The notes under the pieces are model-generated. The model was not told the DNA's origin. It made no database searches and worked only from the letters and a program-made list of their open reading frames with translations. Below are positions 24,744-33,509 of a stretch of 64,000 bases of DNA, piece by piece (the stretch's first letter is position 1; every line of letters starts with the position of its first letter). This stretch comes from Nitrosovibrio sp. Nv4. Lineage in GTDB: Bacteria > Pseudomonadota > Gammaproteobacteria > Burkholderiales > Nitrosomonadaceae. The position numbers were made by a program, and so were the translations under genes. The stretch is from NCBI RefSeq assembly GCF_900215485.1, contig NZ_OCMZ01000002.1:434001-498000 (forward strand), in the 5' to 3' direction.

Positions 24744-27700
24744 TCATACAGCCCGTCTGCCTCCTCCACGCACGAAATCCTCGAATCGGTCTAATGGCAG
24801 AGGCGGACTGAACAGATAGCCTTGGTAGGCGCTACATCCGTGCATAGCGAGAAAGTCCTTTTGTGCCAAGGTTTCCACCCCTTCGGCAATTACCGCTAAT
24901 CCCATGCTTTTTGAAAGGAGCAGAATAGCGCGGACGATTGTTGCGTCGTTATGATCAATCAGCACGTCTCTTATAAATGACTGATCGATTTTTACCCAAT
25001 CCAGGGGAAGGCGTTTCAGATAGTAGAGCGAGGAATAGCCGACTCCGAAGTCATCCAGGGAAAAACCCAAACCCTTGGCTTTCAGTGCCATCATTTTTGC
25101 AATGGTTTCATCCATATTGCTTACCAGGATGCTCTCGGTAAGCTCAAGCGTGAGCCTTTGTGGATTGGCGCCGGTCCGCTCGAGCGTCGAGATCATCTGC
25201 TCGACAAAATCGGGTTGGCAAAACTGGCGCGGACTGACATTTACGGAGAGATGGAGCTGGGCCGTCTCCGGTTGAAGCGACCACCTTGCCAGCTGATTGC
25301 ATGCCGTTTCCAGAACCAAGGCGCCCAAAGGCAGAATCAGGCCGATTTCCTCAGCCTGAGGAATGAATTCGGATGGAGACAAGAGGCCTCGGCGCGGGTG
25401 CTGCCATCGTACCAGCGCTTCGGCGCCTATGATTCCATCATTACTCACCTGGGGCTGATAGTGGAGAACAAACTCGTTTCTCTCCCAGCTTTTGTGTAAA
25501 TCCGATTCCAGAATAGCGCGAGCATTCATTTCTGCTTGCATATCCGGATCGAAAAAGCACATGGCATTGCGACCTGATGCTTTTGCCTGGTACATCGCGA
25601 GATCTGCCCGCTTCAGCAGTTCGTCGGCCGTGTGTGACTGAACGTTAAATAGCGCGATGCCGATACTTGGCGTGGTGTGATGTTTGTATACATCCAAGGT
25701 AAAAGGCTGATTGAACGCGCTGCGAATCCTCTCGCAAATGGTTCTTACCTGAGCAACGGCTTCGTCATGATCTTCGCTAAAGTTAGCCGCCAGGATTACC
25801 ACAAACTCGTCGCCGCCCAGGCGGGCTACGGTGTCGCTGTCGCGTACGCTGGAGATCAGGCGAGGAGCGACCTGCTGCAGCAATCTGTCACCCAAGTCGT
25901 GGCCCAGCGTGTCATTGAGCAATTTAAAATTATCCAGGTCTATGAACAGCAATGCGCCGGTGTGCCGGTGCCGGGCGCCAGAAGCGAGGGCTTGCCGCAG
26001 GCGATCCAGCAGAAGTTGCCTGTTGGGTAATCCAGTCAAAGAATCATAGAATGCCAAGTACTGGATTTCGTTCTCAGCGCTCTTGCGCCGGGTAATATCT
26101 GTGTTGATCTCCAAAATCGACCATGGTCGCCCCTCGTCATCTCTAACCAAAGTCCAATGGGCTTCAATGATCAGCATGCTTTGGTCCTTGCGCCGCTGCC
26201 TTATTTCGCCCCGCCATTCGCCAGCATTGAGCAGCAACCTGGTTGCTTCATTAAAGGCTGTCATACTGTCATATAACATGCCAACCGGTCTGCCCATTAC
26301 CTCTTCGGATATCCACCCATAAAGCCGCCAGGCTCCCTGGTTCCAGAACTGAATACAGTCATCGATTCCACGAACAATGATCGCATTCGTTGCCTTGTCG
26401 AGAAGAGAAGCCTGTTGGCGAATGCGCGCGTCGGCTTCTTTGCGAGTGGTAATATCGCGAAAATAAATAGTCAGGCCTTCTTCCGTCGGATATGCGTGTA
26501 CCTCGAACCATTTGCCAAGGGGGACATAGAACTCTTCAAATGTCGCTGCGGCGTTTTCCATGAGCGCTTGATGGTATTCACGATCAAAGACTGTTCCTTT
26601 TGTCTCCTCAAATTCTTCCCAGATCACTTTGCCCAGAAGGTCACCGCGGTCGCGCCGTAGCAGGTTTTCCGCTTCCTTATTTATATAGGTGAAGCGCCAT
26701 TCCCGATTCAAGGTGTAAAAAGCATCGGCAATACTTTCCAGGATCCTCTCTGTTCGAATCTTCGAGTTCAGAAGCTCCAGTGTTGTTGACTCCTGCTCCT
26801 CCATTGCCAACAGCAGTTTTTTATTTATCCGGCCTAGCGCCGCAACTCTCTCTTTGTTTCCAGAAAGTACAAAGGCAACCATGGCCGTCAAAATACTGAC
26901 CAGAATTCCGCCTAACAGAACGAGAAACGCCTGGTAACTTTTTGTCGCTTTTTCAAATACGGGACGTGAAGACACTTCGATCGCCCATGTCTGTCCATAC
27001 TCGGATAAGGATAGAGGTATGATTCGTTTAAATTTAGGATCGGGCAGCGGTCCAAGCCGATGTTTTGCGCTGTCGAAAAGAAGAGAACTTTCTTCCATTA
27101 CCCCGCCATCAAATATTCTCAAATCCAGAACATCAAGCTCGGTGCGAAGGGTGGCTCGTACGAAGTCATCCATTCTGATCGGCGCATATACATAGCCTGC
27201 AAGCGATTTGTGCCTTTCTCCCAGTGTTTCCGGCAGGTTTTCAATCCCGTAATACGGGACGTACATAAGAACGCCCGCCTGGATATCTTCGCCGGTTTCC
27301 TGGACGAGCTCTACCTTGATCGAGAGCGCGGCTTCTCCCGTATCGCGCGCGCGGGACATGGCGGTGCGTCGGACAGCGTCCGAGAACATGTCGTATCCTA
27401 GCGCGCGCAGGTTGCTTCCCGAAAAGGGTTCAAGATAGACGATTGAGGTGTACTCTTGCCGCGAATTCTCCGGCCAGACTTTATAATCAGGGAATCCCTC
27501 CGCACGTATTTCCTCTACGTGGGCCGCGAGCTCTGAAGGTGAGATATATTTGGCGAAACCGACACCGTGAATACCCGGATATCTCTCATTTATCCGCAGG
27601 GCATTTACGTATGTGCGCCATCCATCCCGTGAAACGAAATTGGAGGCAAGCAGGTGTCCCCGCCCTGCTTTCAATACCTGTTCATATGCCGAAAAGTGGT

Positions 27701-27893
27701 GCTCGATCTTTTGGATAACCTCTGCTACCACCTTATCGAATCGGGTATTTTCGTTCCGCTCCTGTAAATTGTGGACGACAAACCAGCTCACCAGGGTAAG
27801 TGATATAAAAATCGTAAACGTTAGAGTGGCGACAGCCCGCCGAGATAGGGTGTGTTCGGCAGGGAGAGTATGTTTGTAGATTTCTGTCTCCAT
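24744..27893 (-). CDS. CHASE-PAS-GGDEF-EAL cyclic-di-GMP signalling protein
   Basis: 1049-residue membrane sensor for c-di-GMP turnover. Order: N-terminal membrane helix (about 20-40), periplasmic CHASE domain (about 80-290; GIHGVGFAKYIS, YDMFSDAVRRTAM), second helix (about 318-342), two PAS domains with PAC segments (about 390-500 and 510-625), GGDEF near residue 691 (ARLGGDEFVV, active-site form intact), and EAL starting near 823 (GAEALVRW) with downstream ELTES, DDFGVGYSSL and KIDQSFI. Both catalytic signatures look intact, so it may make or degrade c-di-GMP, probably in response to a small ligand. Single-gene unit on the minus strand. Confidence 0.93.
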   Translation of the reverse strand: METEIYKHTLPAEHTLSRRAVATLTFTIFISLTLVSWFVVHNLQERNENTRFDKVVAEVIQKIEHHFSAYEQVLKAGRGHLLASNFVSRDGWRTYVNALRINERYPGIHGVGFAKYISPSELAAHVEEIRAEGFPDYKVWPENSRQEYTSIVYLEPFSGSNLRALGYDMFSDAVRRTAMSRARDTGEAALSIKVELVQETGEDIQAGVLMYVPYYGIENLPETLGERHKSLAGYVYAPIRMDDFVRATLRTELDVLDLRIFDGGVMEESSLLFDSAKHRLGPLPDPKFKRIIPLSLSEYGQTWAIEVSSRPVFEKATKSYQAFLVLLGGILVSILTAMVAFVLSGNKERVAALGRINKKLLLAMEEQESTTLELLNSKIRTERILESIADAFYTLNREWRFTYINKEAENLLRRDRGDLLGKVIWEEFEETKGTVFDREYHQALMENAAATFEEFYVPLGKWFEVHAYPTEEGLTIYFRDITTRKEADARIRQQASLLDKATNAIIVRGIDDCIQFWNQGAWRLYGWISEEVMGRPVGMLYDSMTAFNEATRLLLNAGEWRGEIRQRRKDQSMLIIEAHWTLVRDDEGRPWSILEINTDITRRKSAENEIQYLAFYDSLTGLPNRQLLLDRLRQALASGARHRHTGALLFIDLDNFKLLNDTLGHDLGDRLLQQVAPRLISSVRDSDTVARLGGDEFVVILAANFSEDHDEAVAQVRTICERIRSAFNQPFTLDVYKHHTTPSIGIALFNVQSHTADELLKRADLAMYQAKASGRNAMCFFDPDMQAEMNARAILESDLHKSWERNEFVLHYQPQVSNDGIIGAEALVRWQHPRRGLLSPSEFIPQAEEIGLILPLGALVLETACNQLARWSLQPETAQLHLSVNVSPRQFCQPDFVEQMISTLERTGANPQRLTLELTESILVSNMDETIAKMMALKAKGLGFSLDDFGVGYSSLYYLKRLPLDWVKIDQSFIRDVLIDHNDATIVRAILLLSKSMGLAVIAEGVETLAQKDFLAMHGCSAYQGYLFSPPLPLDRFEDFVRGGGRRAV

Positions 27894-28345
27894 CTCCGAA
27901 ACGCCGCGAATCTCTATCGTATCGCGGCCTGTCTACTTCAGCTATGCGAAACCTCTGAGATAGCGATCGCCTCTACTACAATATGCAACAACTTGCTCGC
28001 GTAACCAGCCGAGCCAGCGAGAAGCAGATTTAGGAGGCGGAACGTTGAACCATGCCAGTTTTCCGGTTTGCAATACCCTGATTACGTCAGTTGCGCCTCA
28101 AACTTGAGATGCTCTGGCTGACTTAGTTGATCTTGCTCGCAATCCTATCCCCGATCTATCCCGGGTAAAGGGAAAAAACTCCGTTGGATTAATTTGACGT
28201 GGATGCAAGCCACATGAGCATCAAGTGTAGGACCAGCGGATATTCGCCCTTATCGCCCATGTGAATAGCTGCACCGACAGCTTGGGCTACGAGGCCGATT
28301 TCAGGCCATTGTGCGCACTGGCATCCCGCGCTGGCCGGCCGATCC
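27894..28345. other. Gene-poor region upstream of c-di-GMP protein
   Basis: Contains the leader of the c-di-GMP gene and no convincing gene. A ribosome-site-like TTTAGGAGGCGG near 28030-28041 precedes only a short frame. Minus-strand frames around 28189-28413 look like shadows of the toxin remnant. Confidence 0.3.
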
Positions 28346-28620
28346 GTGGCGAAGACAAAGACACCTTGCTGCATCGAGTGGCGGCTGAGGGCCCGCGAGG
28401 ATTTGCGCGCCATTGTGGCCTACATCGGCAAGGACAATCCGAACGGGGCGCGCAGCTTTGGCCAAGAGTTGCGCGACAGGAGAGCGCCGTTGCTGACGCG
28501 ACCCTCCTATATGATGACAGCCAGGTTTCTGGAGACTCTCGCCGTCGAGTTCGACGAGGTTGCGTGAGATGTTCTATTAAACCGATGACAAAAACTTCGT
28601 GGGAAAGATTCAATCCAGAA
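28346..28620 (+). pseudogene. Decayed ParE/RelE-like toxin gene
   Basis: The N-terminal part IEWRLRAREDLRAIVAYIGKDNP...FGQELRDR is a clear ParE-type toxin start. From about residue 50 the expected strand motif does not appear in the same frame; shifted frames give SGDSRRRVRR and TDDKNFV, which resemble the usual toxin C-terminus. At least one frameshift is needed, so the toxin is probably dead. No intact antitoxin was found upstream. Confidence 0.5.
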
Positions 28621-28839
28621 AACTGAGCAAAGGCCAAGATCGATGAAACTCAGCTCAGCCCTGCCAAGCATTCCAACTTCCACTTGAGCAGATAGAGGGA
28701 TCTTCAGAACCCTTCTCTCAGAAATGTGGTGTTTAAACCCCCATCCAGGCAACATCATCATGGTAATTGGGCAGTTTCAGAGAACGTTGAATCTATTTCT
28801 AGAGCGCCGCTTCCATTGACGCCTGTTATACGGTCTTCG

Positions 28840-29070
28840 TTAGATCACTGGTCGCAATATTACTTCTTCCTCACCCGTAATCAACCAGTCCAGGGAAAAA
28901 ACAAGATTTGAACTTAGTTTAATCAGCTTGCTTATTCCCGTCGTGGAGATTTCCTTCTCCCATTGAGAAATCGCGGCTCTAGTAACATCACATAGCTCCC
29001 CCAACTGGCCCTGGTTAAGCTTATATCTGAGCTGTAACTGTATAAGACGCGTACCTATCCCTGAATACAC
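28840..29070 (-). CDS. Small XRE-family regulator (paralogue A)
   Basis: 76-residue helix-turn-helix protein: TRLIQLQLRYKLNQGQLGEL, CDVTRAAISQWEK, then FSLDWLITGEEE. The layout is that of stand-alone Cro/CI-like regulators. Starts at GTG 29070. It is closely similar to the protein at 30228-30512 but in opposite orientation and without its Arg-rich tail. Between the two lies an unknown DNA-binding-like gene, so the three may form one regulatory unit. Confidence 0.75.
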   Translation of the reverse strand: MYSGIGTRLIQLQLRYKLNQGQLGELCDVTRAAISQWEKEISTTGISKLIKLSSNLVFSLDWLITGEEEVILRPVI

Positions 29071-29399
29071 ATGCTGATATAAATATAAACGCTCGCTTTC
29101 TTATTGAAAGACTAGTTATACTTTACATTTATGTCAAGGCACCTTTAACACAGCAGTTCACGCCAGCAGGCGCATTGAACTGATCAGCTGGTCCCTGGCG
29201 GTCAGCAAGGCGCATTGCTACATCACGGTGGAAAAGGGAAGAAAAAAGATGGTGGCCCCGGGCACACGAATAGATGTGGCCGCCGAGCAGGTGTGCAACC
29301 CAAAATGAGGGATCGGCTGTATTTTCGCACGTGCGAAAATCACTCCAACCCTCTTATCGCCATCACCTAAAAAAGTCTGATTAAAAAAGGAGGATTCCT
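29071..29399. other. Intergenic region with a coding remnant
   Basis: Plus-strand bases 29157-29308 read as the open tail of a protein (RRIELISWSLAVSKAHCYIT, then EKGRKKMVAPGTRIDVAAEQ and a stop) with no start codon, so it is probably a gene scrap of unknown origin. AT-rich promoter-like sequence lies at 29085-29145 before XRE paralogue A. Confidence 0.35.
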
Positions 29400-29909
29400 A
29401 TGGAAGATGAGGCGAAACCCGGCAAGAATGTTGGCCTCTCAAATAGAGAAAATCCAGATGAAGATGTATTAGATCTGTGGAACGAAGAGCTTCAGCAGTC
29501 ATATCAAATATTGAAGAATGTTTTGAACACCCTCCCGCCCGAGCGCCGAGCAGAGCTTGTTGAGTTGGTGCAAATTATTGCTGAAAATTGTGTATCTCGG
29601 AAATCGCAATCCTCTCTAGCATCGACAGCGGAGCAAATCATAGCCATGATATGCAGAGATGATAGCGCGCGCCCTGGAGTTACCAGGCGTGAACCGGAGC
29701 GCAGAACCAACGAGAGGCGGCAGGGCGAAAGACGGCAGCGAGCATATAATTCATATGGCCCCTGGACAGCAGAGCACATTCACATTCTGGAGGCCATGGT
29801 CAGCCAGAATGTACCCATCAGGCGAATCGCATTGAAGCTTGGCAGAACTTCCGGAGCTGTCGAGGCCAAGGCCAAAGAGATGAATATCCCTCTGCCATCA
29901 ATCGAGTAG
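29400..29909 (+). CDS. Hypothetical protein with Myb/homeodomain-like C-terminus
   Basis: 169 residues. Excellent ribosome site (aaaaggaggattcct). An N-terminal acidic helix (DLWNEELQQSYQILKNVLNT) and a helical middle are followed by an Arg-rich link (RREPERRTNERRQGERRQR) near residues 98-116 and then a three-helix segment (PWTAEHIHILEAMVSQ, PIRRIALKLGRTSGAVEAKA) like SANT/Myb or sigma-r4 DNA-binding folds. A related ERR-x-x-E/L-RR tail occurs in the neighbouring XRE protein. Terminator at 29937. Probably a regulator; target unknown. Confidence 0.7.
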   Translation: MEDEAKPGKNVGLSNRENPDEDVLDLWNEELQQSYQILKNVLNTLPPERRAELVELVQIIAENCVSRKSQSSLASTAEQIIAMICRDDSARPGVTRREPERRTNERRQGERRQRAYNSYGPWTAEHIHILEAMVSQNVPIRRIALKLGRTSGAVEAKAKEMNIPLPSIE

Positions 29910-29936
29910 TCCTCCCATTGCGCTGACTATTGCGCC

Positions 29937-29960
29937 AACCCGCGTTAAGCGGGTTTTTAT
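29937..29960 (+). terminator. Rho-independent terminator
   Basis: AACCCGC, loop GTTAA, GCGGGTT followed by TTTTAT, 28 bases after the stop of the gene at 29400-29909. Confidence 0.85.
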
Positions 29961-30227
29961 TGCGCAATCTTCCCCCTGTTAAAGGCGGGCGATAAGCCTG
30001 AACTGAAGTTATTCAGGAAAAAGATAACACGCCTGTCCAACGGAGGTATCGGTAGATCAGATTGGAAAAAAACATGGCCGGGTAACTCCAGGATACCCTT
30101 TGCCCCTTTCATGAAAGTTAAATAATACTTGACATACGAGTAAAGCGTTACTATCATAAATTTCATATCCAATTTTTGTAATTGAAAAAATAAAATATTG
30201 AATACCTCTAAACTGAATCAAACGAAT

Positions 30228-30512
30228 ATGGGATCAAGGCTCGTCCAGCTGCGTCGCAGACATAACCTCAATCAGACTCAATTGGGTGAGTTATGCGGGG
30301 TCACTAGAGCAGCGGTTTCCCAATGGGAGAAAGGGTTCTCCACGCCGGAAATAAGTAAGCTGATTAAACTACGTTCGAATCTTGTCTTTTCCCTGGACTG
30401 GTTAATTGCCGGAGAGGAAGAGGTTGCGCCATCACCAATCAAAGAGCGACGGGAAGCGGAAAGACGTCAGCTGAACCGACGTCTGAGCGATAGGCTCAAC
30501 AATGCCCTCTAG
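30228..30512 (+). CDS. Small XRE-family regulator (paralogue B) with Arg-rich tail
   Basis: 94 residues from ATG 30228 (a TTG at 30198 is also in frame). Helix-turn-helix SRLVQLRRRHNLNQTQLGEL, CGVTRAAVSQWEK, then KLRSNLVFSLDWLIAGEEE, nearly the same as paralogue A. It adds a basic tail KERREAERRQLNRRLSDR that resembles the Arg-rich linker in the product of 29400-29909. It precedes the bactofilin gene by 85 bases on the same strand and may regulate it. Confidence 0.75.
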   Translation: MGSRLVQLRRRHNLNQTQLGELCGVTRAAVSQWEKGFSTPEISKLIKLRSNLVFSLDWLIAGEEEVAPSPIKERREAERRQLNRRLSDRLNNAL

Positions 30513-30597
30513 AAAACTTCAATTGCGGCGCTTATGGTGACTCATGATTGAGTGCTGCAGTGCCATGCCTTTCTTTTACGAGAGGACTTAAAAAAAC

Positions 30598-31056
30598 ATG
30601 TTTGGAAAAAAGAAGACTAATGAATCGCCAAACCATATAGATTCACTTATCGGCACAGATACCGAAATTCGCGGCGATATCAACTTTCAGGGAGGATTGC
30701 GAATAGATGGCCGTGTAACTGGAAATATTACCGCCTCAGGCGACAGGTCCAGCACACTGATCATGAGTAAGGAGGCCTTTGTTCAAGGCCAAATCGAAGT
30801 TTCATACGCGATTATCAACGGTACTGTCGTTGGGCCTATCCACTCATACGAATATCTTGAACTGCAAGCCGAAGCCAAAGTCTCTGGAGCAGTTTCTTAC
30901 AAAAACATGGCAACGCATATTGGGGCAACAGTCAATGGTGTGTGCCGCCATCTGGATAAAGCGCAACCCGGCAATAAGGTAGTTACGTTAATACCACCTA
31001 CAGAAGTCGCCTCACCTTCGCGGCTGCACCTTACAGTCGACTTGGACGAACAATAA
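30598..31056 (+). CDS. Bactofilin family cytoskeletal protein
   Basis: 152-residue polymer-forming protein. The DUF583 core runs from about residue 17 to 110: LIGTDTEIRGDINFQGGLRI, DGRVTGNIT, then repeated short beta-strand turns (EAFVQGQIEVSYAIINGTVV, HSYEYLELQAEAKVSGAVSY) forming the right-handed beta-helix. The N-terminal KKKTNES may bind membrane. Bactofilins scaffold cell-shape or polarity functions. Ribosome site acgagaggac. No peptidoglycan hydrolase gene lies beside it, unlike many bactofilin loci. Confidence 0.88.
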   Translation: MFGKKKTNESPNHIDSLIGTDTEIRGDINFQGGLRIDGRVTGNITASGDRSSTLIMSKEAFVQGQIEVSYAIINGTVVGPIHSYEYLELQAEAKVSGAVSYKNMATHIGATVNGVCRHLDKAQPGNKVVTLIPPTEVASPSRLHLTVDLDEQ

Positions 31057-31429
31057 AAATAAAACAGGAAGCCTGTCTTGCCCGGCCATTCATCGTGTCA
31101 AACCAGTATGACTTTCGCTTCCAGTAATTCGTCTTTCCATTCTTTTAACTCAGGTTGTTTTGCATTTCAATCGAATAGTTAATGTTGCGGGTCTTCTGTT
31201 TAATGGTGAGCCGCTGGATGTGCAAAACAACATTAGCTTGTTCGTGATCGAAAAAATTTGGTGCTAGGTGGCGGTCAGTTCGCAGAGATTCTTGCCATGA
31301 TGTTGCCATTATGTGAAATGAAGTATGGATGGCTATGATCAATGGAGATAATCTCAATGATCATCAAGTTGGGATAGAACCGCTTGCCCTATTCCCCTCT
31401 CTACTTGAGCTTTCAAGCGAAAAGCTACT
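31057..31429. other. Intergenic, nothing firm
   Basis: About 370 bases without a convincing gene. AT-rich, with a few short frames of random composition. Confidence 0.3.
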
Positions 31430-31705
31430 ATGTTCACCAAGCGTGTTGCGCATTCATCCATCATTTATGCCGGAGAGCGTCTTTATGGAGTTCGTTATAA
31501 CGATACTGTAGCCAATGGTGACAATGTTGCTTTGCTCCTCGGTACAGAATTAGTGTTGGTAGAAATTGTGCAAGTCATGGGCGGTTCCCGTTTTCGTGGA
31601 CGAATACATGGCTTTCAGCTGAGCTGTGCGCGAGCGTTTAACGGAATGAAAATCCACGATGAAGTAGCGTTTGAAGAAGCGCACGTTCTTACTTGCTTTC
31701 GATAA
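31430..31705 (+). CDS. Small hypothetical protein
   Basis: 91 residues with a regular beta-rich pattern: IYAGERLYGVRYNDTVANGD, NVALLLGTELVLVEIV, FRGRIHGFQ, FNGMKIHDEVAFEEAHVLTC. The G-M-K-x-x-D-E-V-x-F-E-E-x-H-V end is a form I have seen in unnamed bacterial proteins, so a real gene is likely. No catalytic motif. Ribosome site weak. Stands alone. Confidence 0.5.
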   Translation: MFTKRVAHSSIIYAGERLYGVRYNDTVANGDNVALLLGTELVLVEIVQVMGGSRFRGRIHGFQLSCARAFNGMKIHDEVAFEEAHVLTCFR

Positions 31706-32029
31706 TATCGAAAGCCCCGAGAGATTGGCGAAGTTATGAGATCGGCCGTTGGACAGCTTGGTGTGTTGCCCGCACTTTTCTCTTATCGTAGCCATTGATT
31801 TCTTTTTCTGTGCATAAATTCCTGGCCCATTAAAAGCTATCAGAGCCGCAATTACATAATTGACCTCTCAGGTATACATACAAGGGACGCACCAGAAGGC
31901 AGCCAGATTCCAGCGTTGGTTAATTATTTTTTACTGACGTAATTAGGGCGGTTAGCATGTAAGAAGCCCTTAACTGCGAGAAATATACTATAGCTACGAG
32001 ATAAGACATCTCAATTAAGGAGGTACGCC

Positions 32030-32107
32030 ATGAACAACAGGGTAATGTTTTGGAGTACGTTTGCTCTTGTGCTTATAGCAGGGCTTGGAGTTCTAGGAGT
32101 AAGCTGA
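32030..32107 (+). CDS. 25-residue single-pass membrane peptide
   Basis: ATG preceded by a near-perfect ribosome site (TTAAGGAGGTACGCC). The product is MNNRVMFW followed by STFALVLIAGLGVLGVS, one hydrophobic helix with a short basic N-terminus. Too short for usual gene finders. The strong translation signal and complete helix support a real small protein, perhaps partner of a membrane complex or a type I toxin-like peptide. An AT-rich promoter-like region precedes it (tatactatagctacgag). Confidence 0.5.
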   Translation: MNNRVMFWSTFALVLIAGLGVLGVS

Positions 32108-32137
32108 AGTTATCTTGGGTTTGGGATGAGATAATGG

Positions 32138-32242
32138 TGACCCTACCCCAGTAAACCGTACCATTTAAAAGTAGAATTTCCGGCATGATTTTCACCCTCA
32201 ATGGAAAGGAGTCATGACGTGAAGAAGAGCAGGTATACGGAA
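32138..32242 (+). mobile_element. End fragment of an IS3-type insertion sequence
   Basis: Starts TGACCCTACCCCAGTAAACC, typical of an IS3-family terminus, and runs through a ribosome site (ggaaaggagtc) into GTG AAG AAG AGC AGG TAT ACG GAA, the first eight codons of an OrfA (KKSRYTE). The sequence then diverges, so only the left end remains. Confidence 0.55.
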
Positions 32243-32339
32243 CGGTGCTCGCCTCTATCGCATTGATTAATCCTCGTCCGTTTACGCTGCGCTAGCCCGA
32301 CCCATACCTATATGGTTTGCGAGCGTTATGATGCCGGTT

Positions 32340-33500
32340 TCAGAAGGAAACGCTACGGCTTATCGCCTCGGAAGTTTCCGTTTTCCCTGAGGAAAACATC
32401 AGCGGCGGAAGACTTCCGAACCTCTTCCTTCTGGCCCCCCGTTCGACCACCGTTATGAAAACGTAATCCGGCTTGTAAATATCCACCAGACGGGCAAATG
32501 TCTCGGGATGCGCCGCGTCGTAATGGAGTTGGAGCGTTTCACTAAAGGTGGCAGCCATAAAAGGAGCCATCGCCGTTCCAAAAGAGTCGCGCAGCCACAA
32601 TATTCTCTTCTGATTCAAGGCATTTTTCGACTTGACAAGTAATGGGCGCTGCGCGGTATGAATTTCGGGATTTCCGCCGGAATGCTTGAGGCGGCCCGTC
32701 TCGAAATCGTACTGCTCGGTTTCGATGGGCAGCTTGCTGATGATATCGACGACCACCTCATTATCTCGCAATGTTTCCTTCAACCTCAGGAATTTAGCCA
32801 AATCCCCCCCCTGGCGATCGCCGATGCCCGAAATACGCACATCCTGCTCGGTAAGCCAGTTCAACCCTGCTTCAGTGCGGGCAATCTCCGCCTGGAAAGC
32901 ATGAAATGCCACCCAGGCTCCCAGGCTGTTCCAATGGGTATCCGTTTTGTAGTAGAGGGACTCTGAAAACCGGGATTTTGCCGTTCTCAACGCGGTTCTG
33001 GTATCAACATAAAGGCCCTGGCTGACATTAGCCAACAACGTATCCGTCGCGGACGCCGAGGCAGGCTGTGCCCAGTCAGGAAGAAACTCGGGATAGATGC
33101 TTCCCTTGTCGGGTCCCAGCATGACCCGGAACGTACTGACGCCTTTGAGATTCAACCACTGGCTCCACGATTCCGTTGCGTGCCCGATTATCCTGGCGAC
33201 TTCCGCATCCTCGACAGTCGCACCACGGCGTCCGGCAGTGATCGTATTTCCGTATTTCTCCCCAAGGTAGAGCCAGTCGTCTTTTCCTATCAATACCTGA
33301 TCCGGGTTAGTGGAAATTCCATGTGGATAAAAGAAGCGGCTCAGGAAGGCTGAGGCGAAATCGAAGTTGTAGAGTACAGACGCTCTCCACCATTCCTGCT
33401 CCCCCTTTTTTTGTCCATTTCCCAGGTTCAGGTTAATTGCCGGAACAACCGCCAGCGCAAGCAAGGCAACCCAGACAAACATGAAAACCCGTTTTTTCAT
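32340..33500 (-). CDS. AlgJ/AlgX-like SGNH-type O-acetyltransferase accessory protein
   Basis: 386 residues with one N-terminal membrane anchor (VFMFVWVALLALAVVPAI) and an extracytoplasmic domain of the AlgJ/AlgX group. Likely catalytic residues: TDTHWN (Asp/His near 185-187) and the nucleophile-type LRDSFG serine near 303, with DDWLYLGEKYG typical of this family near residue 75. Such proteins transfer acetyl from the partner MBOAT protein to a surface polysaccharide. The MBOAT gene ends nine bases upstream, so both are in one operon. Confidence 0.85.
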   Translation of the reverse strand: MKKRVFMFVWVALLALAVVPAINLNLGNGQKKGEQEWWRASVLYNFDFASAFLSRFFYPHGISTNPDQVLIGKDDWLYLGEKYGNTITAGRRGATVEDAEVARIIGHATESWSQWLNLKGVSTFRVMLGPDKGSIYPEFLPDWAQPASASATDTLLANVSQGLYVDTRTALRTAKSRFSESLYYKTDTHWNSLGAWVAFHAFQAEIARTEAGLNWLTEQDVRISGIGDRQGGDLAKFLRLKETLRDNEVVVDIISKLPIETEQYDFETGRLKHSGGNPEIHTAQRPLLVKSKNALNQKRILWLRDSFGTAMAPFMAATFSETLQLHYDAAHPETFARLVDIYKPDYVFITVVERGARRKRFGSLPPLMFSSGKTETSEAISRSVSF

Positions 33501-33509
33501 GGCGATGGC

